NCBI GenBank assembly: GCA_963742205.1
Contig: CAVUKZ010000009.1
Coordinates: forward strand, 62,001-126,000
Source of the DNA: WHSW01 sp963742205
Lineage (GTDB): Bacteria; Actinomycetota; Thermoleophilia; Solirubrobacterales; 70-9
Reading direction: 5' to 3'
Length of the DNA: 64,000 nucleotides
The translations under genes and the position numbers were made by a program. Below, piece by piece: positions 60,838 to 64,000 of this stretch (positions are counted from its first letter, which is position 1; each line of letters begins with the position of its first letter). Under the pieces are notes generated by a model. The model was not told the origin of the DNA. It saw only the letters and a program-made list of their open reading frames with translations, and did not search any database.

Positions 60838-62472
60838 GTGCCGGACTCATCGATCGTTCGCTTCCGCCACGTGGTCGGCGTTGCGCTGTCCCATCTCGAG
60901 ACGCGGCGGGAGGAGATCAACGACCTGAACGTGTTCCCGGTCGCCGATGGCGACACCGGGGACAACATGGCGCTCACGATGCGCTACGTGCTCGAGGAGC
61001 TCGATCACCTCGAGCAGCGCGCGAACGGTGACCCGCGCCGACCCGAGATCGTCCGCGAGGTGGCGCGGGCCGCGCTCATGGGCGCCCGCGGCAACTCGGG
61101 CGTGATCCTCAGCCAGATCGTCCGCGGCGCGGCCGAGAAGGTGGCGACGCCGCCGGGGCGGATGATCGACCCGGAGCTGGTCGAGGCCGCGCTGACGAAC
61201 GCGGCGGACCGCGCCTACGCCTCGGTTCGCGAGCCGGCCGAGGGGACGATGCTGACCGTGGTCCGCGCGATGGCCGACGCGGTCGCCGAGCGCCGCGCGC
61301 AGTGGCAGCGCGAGCGCCTCGACCCCCACGCCACCGAGGCCGAGCAGAACGCGCTCCTGGCCGAGATGCTGGCCACCGCGCTGGTCGCGGGCGAGGAGGC
61401 GGTCCGACACACTCCGGAGCAACTCGAGGTGCTGGCGAAGGCGGGGGTCGTCGACGCCGGCGCGCTCGGCCTCGTGGTGATCATCCGCGGGATGATCGCC
61501 GGGCTCGCGGGCGAGCTGGTCCAGCTGCCGGAGATCCCCCACTACGCGGCCGCCCGGCTGGACCAGGTTCACCACGCCGACTCGGCCTATCGCTTCTGCA
61601 CCAACTTCATCGTCACCGGCGAGGGACTGAACGGCGACTCGTTCGTGGGCGGTCTGGAGCGGCTGGGCGATTCGGTGCTGGTGGTCGGCGACGCGGCGAC
61701 GCTCAAGATCCACGTCCACACCGACGACACCGACGCGGCGCTCAACCTGTTCGACGGCGCCGGTGAGATCAGCAACGTCGACATCGCCGACATGCACGAG
61801 CAGGTCGCGGGCCAGCGAGCGCGGCTCGAGCCCGCGCGCTCGGGCGTCGTGGCGGTCGCCAGCGGCGATGGCATGCGGACGATGTTCGAGGCGCTCGGGG
61901 CGCTGTGCATCGACGGCGGCCGGACGCTCAACCCGTCGACCAAGGACCTGCTGGCCGCGATCGAGGACTGCGCCGCCGACCAGGTGCTGGTGCTGCCGAA
62001 CTCGCGCAACGTGATCATGGCCGCCGAGGAGGCGGCGCGGCTGGCGGCCAGAGCCGGCCGGGAGGTCGTCGTCGTCGGCGCCGAGACGCAGCAGGCCGGC
62101 CTCGCGGCGATGGTCGAGTTCGATCCCCACGCCGACGCGGCCGAGAACGCCGAGCGCCTGGAGGCGGGCCTCGCCGGCGTACGGGTGGGCGCCGTCGCCC
62201 CCGCGGCGCGCGACGACGCGGAGGGGCGCTTCCGCCGCGGCGATTCGGTCGGCTTCGCCGAGAACCGGATCGTCGCCTGGGGCGGCGCCGGCTCGACCCT
62301 GGTCGAGACGCTCGCGGAGCTCGCCGACGGCGCCGAGATCGTGACCGTGATCGAGGGCGCCGAGGCGCCGATCGCACTCGACGAGCTGGACATCTCGCTC
62401 CCGAACGGCGCCGAGATCGAGCTGCGCCGCGGGGGCACGCCGAACTATTCCTGGCTGATCGCCGCCCAGTAG
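60838..62472 (+). CDS. fakA: DAK2-domain fatty-acid-kinase-like protein (FakA/YloV)
   Basis: Likely ATP-binding subunit that phosphorylates fatty acids held by a FakB partner (family knowledge from Firmicutes). 544 residues. The Dhal/DAK2 domain has INDLNVFPVADGDTGDNMAL and MGARGNSGVILSQIVRGAAE, then GTMLTVVRAMADAV and GVVDAGALGLVVIIRGMIAG. The middle domain has YRFCTNFIVTGEGLNGDSF and KIHVHTDD; the C-terminal domain TLNPSTKDLLAAIEDCAADQ and VLVLPNSRNVIMAAEEAA. No FakB gene is in the window. Often found near rpmB and recG. Confidence 0.9.
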   Translation: MPDSSIVRFRHVVGVALSHLETRREEINDLNVFPVADGDTGDNMALTMRYVLEELDHLEQRANGDPRRPEIVREVARAALMGARGNSGVILSQIVRGAAEKVATPPGRMIDPELVEAALTNAADRAYASVREPAEGTMLTVVRAMADAVAERRAQWQRERLDPHATEAEQNALLAEMLATALVAGEEAVRHTPEQLEVLAKAGVVDAGALGLVVIIRGMIAGLAGELVQLPEIPHYAAARLDQVHHADSAYRFCTNFIVTGEGLNGDSFVGGLERLGDSVLVVGDAATLKIHVHTDDTDAALNLFDGAGEISNVDIADMHEQVAGQRARLEPARSGVVAVASGDGMRTMFEALGALCIDGGRTLNPSTKDLLAAIEDCAADQVLVLPNSRNVIMAAEEAARLAARAGREVVVVGAETQQAGLAAMVEFDPHADAAENAERLEAGLAGVRVGAVAPAARDDAEGRFRRGDSVGFAENRIVAWGGAGSTLVETLAELADGAEIVTVIEGAEAPIALDELDISLPNGAEIELRRGGTPNYSWLIAAQ

Positions 62473-62482
62473 CGGCCGCCGC

Positions 62483-63209
62483 GTGGCCCTGCTCGACGAC
62501 GTGCTCGAGGCCCATGGCGGCGCCGAACGCTGGGCCCGCGCGAGCCGCGTCCGCGCCCGGATCCAGCTCCGGCGGCCTCCTGCTCGAGACCAAGGCCCGA
62601 CAGCTGCGCGGCGGCGCGGTGCTCGAGATCGGGATCGGAGAACCCTGGGGAACCGGGGTCGCCGACGCCGAGCCGGGGCGCCGCACCGTCTTCGACCACG
62701 GCGCCGTTCGGATCGAGACGAGCGACGGCGAGCCGCTCGAGTCGAGGCTCGACCCGCGACCCATGTTCTTCGGGCGCACCGGCGTCCGCCGAGCCCTCCG
62801 CTGGGACAACCTCGACGCGGTCTACTTCGCCGGCTATGCGTGGTGGAACTACCTCAACGCGCCCTATCTGCTCACCCGGGAGGGAGTGCGGGTGCGCGAG
62901 GTCGAGCCCTGGCGGGAGGGGCAGGAGACCTGGCGCCGGCTCGAGGCCGAGTTCCCCGCGGACATCGACACCCACTGCGCGCGCCAGACCTTCTACTACG
63001 ACCGCGAGCTCCGCCTGCGCCGCCACGACTACACGGCCGAGGTCGTCGGCCGCTGGGCGCACGCCGCCCACATGTGCGCCGACCATGTCGAGGTCGGGGG
63101 CTTGGTGTTTCCGACCAGGCGCCGCGTCGTGCCGCGGGGGCCCGGCAACCGACCGCTGCCGTTCCCTACGCTGGTGGCCCTGCAGCTCTCGGAGATCGAG
63201 GTTCAATGA
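62483..63209 (+). CDS. Conserved hypothetical protein, one frameshift
   Basis: Unrecognised soluble protein. The GTG at 62483 starts ALLDDVLEAHGGAERWARAS, a beginning seen in a family of actinobacterial proteins of unknown function. One extra base near 62565 is skipped: RVRARIQ joins SGGLLLETKARQLRGG. The rest is beta-rich: GRRTVFDHGAVRIETSDGEP, RRALRWDNLDAVYFAGYAWW, TFYYDRELRLRRHDYTAEVV and PLPFPTLVALQLSEIEVQ. Corrected length 241. The stop overlaps the GST-like gene as ATGA. No catalytic motif noted; possibly an outer lipid-binding type fold. Confidence 0.75.
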
Positions 63210-64000
63210 ACGGCTCGCAACCCGTCCTCTGGCACATCCCCGTCTCGCACTACAGCGAGAAGGCCCGCTGGGCGCTGGCCCACAAGGGGGTCGAACACGA
63301 GCGCCGCGCGCCGCTTCCGGGCGCCCATATGGCGATCGCCCTCTGGCTCACCCGCGGGCAGCAAAAGACCTTTCCCGTGCTGCAGCTCGACGGCCGCAAC
63401 ATCGGCGACTCGACCGCGGTCATCGAGGCGCTGGAGACGCGCTGGCCCGACGCGCCGCTCTATCCCGAGGATCCCGCTGAGCGCCGCCGCGCGCTCGAGC
63501 TCGAGGACCACTTCGACGAGCACGTCGGACCGCAGGTCAGGCTGCTCGGCTGGCATGAGCTGCGCAAGGACCCCGAGCTCATCGCCGACGTTTCCGAGGC
63601 CATGAGCCCCGCGCCGCTGCGCAAGCTCCCCGGCTCGCGGGCCTTTGCCGGGCGCTTCGGCACCACCTTCACCCAGCTCCGCTACCGGGTCGCCTCCGAC
63701 GAGGCCGCCGCAGACGCGCGCCGTGACGTGCTCGCGGCGTTCGATCGGCTGGAGGAAGAGCTCGACTCCTCGGGCGGCGAGTACCTGGCGGGCGACCGGT
63801 TCTCGGTCGCCGACCTCACCGCCGCCGCCCTGCTCTACCCGATCATCGACCCGCCCGAGGGGCCGCAGATCCTCCCGGACGAGCCGCCGGCCGGGTTCGC
63901 GGCGTTCCAGGAGTCGGTCGCCGACCGGCCCGGGTACAAGTGGGTCGCGGAGATGTTCCGCAAGCACCGCAAGCCGGCCGCCACCGCGGCCGCCGGCGCC
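63206..64000 (+). CDS. Glutathione S-transferase-like protein, cut by window end
   Basis: Begins at an ATG overlapping the previous stop; the frame is open to the last base, so the 3' end is missing. The thioredoxin-like start (PVLWHIPVSHYSEKARWALA, with Ser before EKARW in the usual active-site place) and QKTFPVLQLDGRNIGDSTAV (cis-Pro and Glu/Asp-Ser glutathione motif) fit the GST N-terminal domain. The helical domain has LDSSGGEYLAGDRFSVADLT. Substrate unknown; many actinobacteria lack glutathione, so another thiol or non-enzymatic role is possible. Confidence 0.82.
   Translation, partial: MNGSQPVLWHIPVSHYSEKARWALAHKGVEHERRAPLPGAHMAIALWLTRGQQKTFPVLQLDGRNIGDSTAVIEALETRWPDAPLYPEDPAERRRALELEDHFDEHVGPQVRLLGWHELRKDPELIADVSEAMSPAPLRKLPGSRAFAGRFGTTFTQLRYRVASDEAAADARRDVLAAFDRLEEELDSSGGEYLAGDRFSVADLTAAALLYPIIDPPEGPQILPDEPPAGFAAFQESVADRPGYKWVAEMFRKHRKPAATAAAGA

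Overview
The window is a strongly GC-rich, densely packed bacterial chromosome segment. The gene families point to an actinobacterium, most likely class Thermoleophilia (Solirubrobacterales-like). This is an inference from the C+ type L28, separate LigD polymerase and ligase genes beside Ku, a secreted Asn-Ala-Thr repeat protein, and many -10-like TAnnnT boxes lying 6-10 nt before start codons (leaderless promoters). No tRNA, rRNA, CRISPR array, insertion sequence or prophage gene was seen.

Layout. 1-13.0 kb: division and cell-wall cluster (murF, mraY, murD, ftsW, murG, murC, murB, ftsQ, ftsZ), interrupted after mraY by three reverse-strand genes that include a WbaP-type sugar transferase. 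13.1-18.5 kb: glycine cleavage genes gcvT, gcvH, gcvPA, gcvPB, with a secreted repeat protein in the middle. 18.5-25.9 kb: MocR regulator, a deleted ABC-transporter remnant, a methyltransferase, an NHEJ operon (ligase, Ku, polymerase) and a FetAB-like exporter. 26.0-31.1 kb: a four-gene reverse operon (membrane beta-propeller protein, M14 carboxypeptidase, ECF sigma factor, membrane anti-sigma candidate) and an MFS exporter. 31.1-34.2 kb: trpS, scpA, scpB, rluB. 34.2-41.2 kb: chorismate mutase, HisC-type aminotransferase, DAHP synthase, prephenate dehydrogenase, EPSP synthase. 41.2-46.8 kb: cmk, der, a DUF3352-like protein, metK. 47.4-53.5 kb: priA, def, fmt, rsmB, a small zinc-ribbon protein, rpe. 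53.5-56.7 kb: cation/proton antiporter and a flippase. 56.8-64 kb: ribD-ribE-ribBA-ribH, rpmB, a FakA-like kinase, a hypothetical protein and a GST-like protein cut by the window end.

The clusters are compact. Successive genes often share 4-nt start/stop overlaps (ATGA, GTGA, TTGA, CTGA), and three convergent pairs share a CTAG containing both stop codons. At least a dozen conserved genes, several normally essential (der, fmt, scpB), need exactly one extra base ignored to restore the full protein. Every case is +1 and none is -1, so one-sided insertion errors in the assembly are the leading explanation; they are nevertheless reported because programmed frameshifting cannot be excluded from sequence alone.

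The most interesting candidates for new biology are: the peptidase/ECF-sigma/propeller operon; a 49-nt palindromic repeat present twice; a structured 5' leader before the DAHP synthase gene; an inverted repeat inside the NHEJ operon; and a TetR-like palindrome at the riboflavin promoter.
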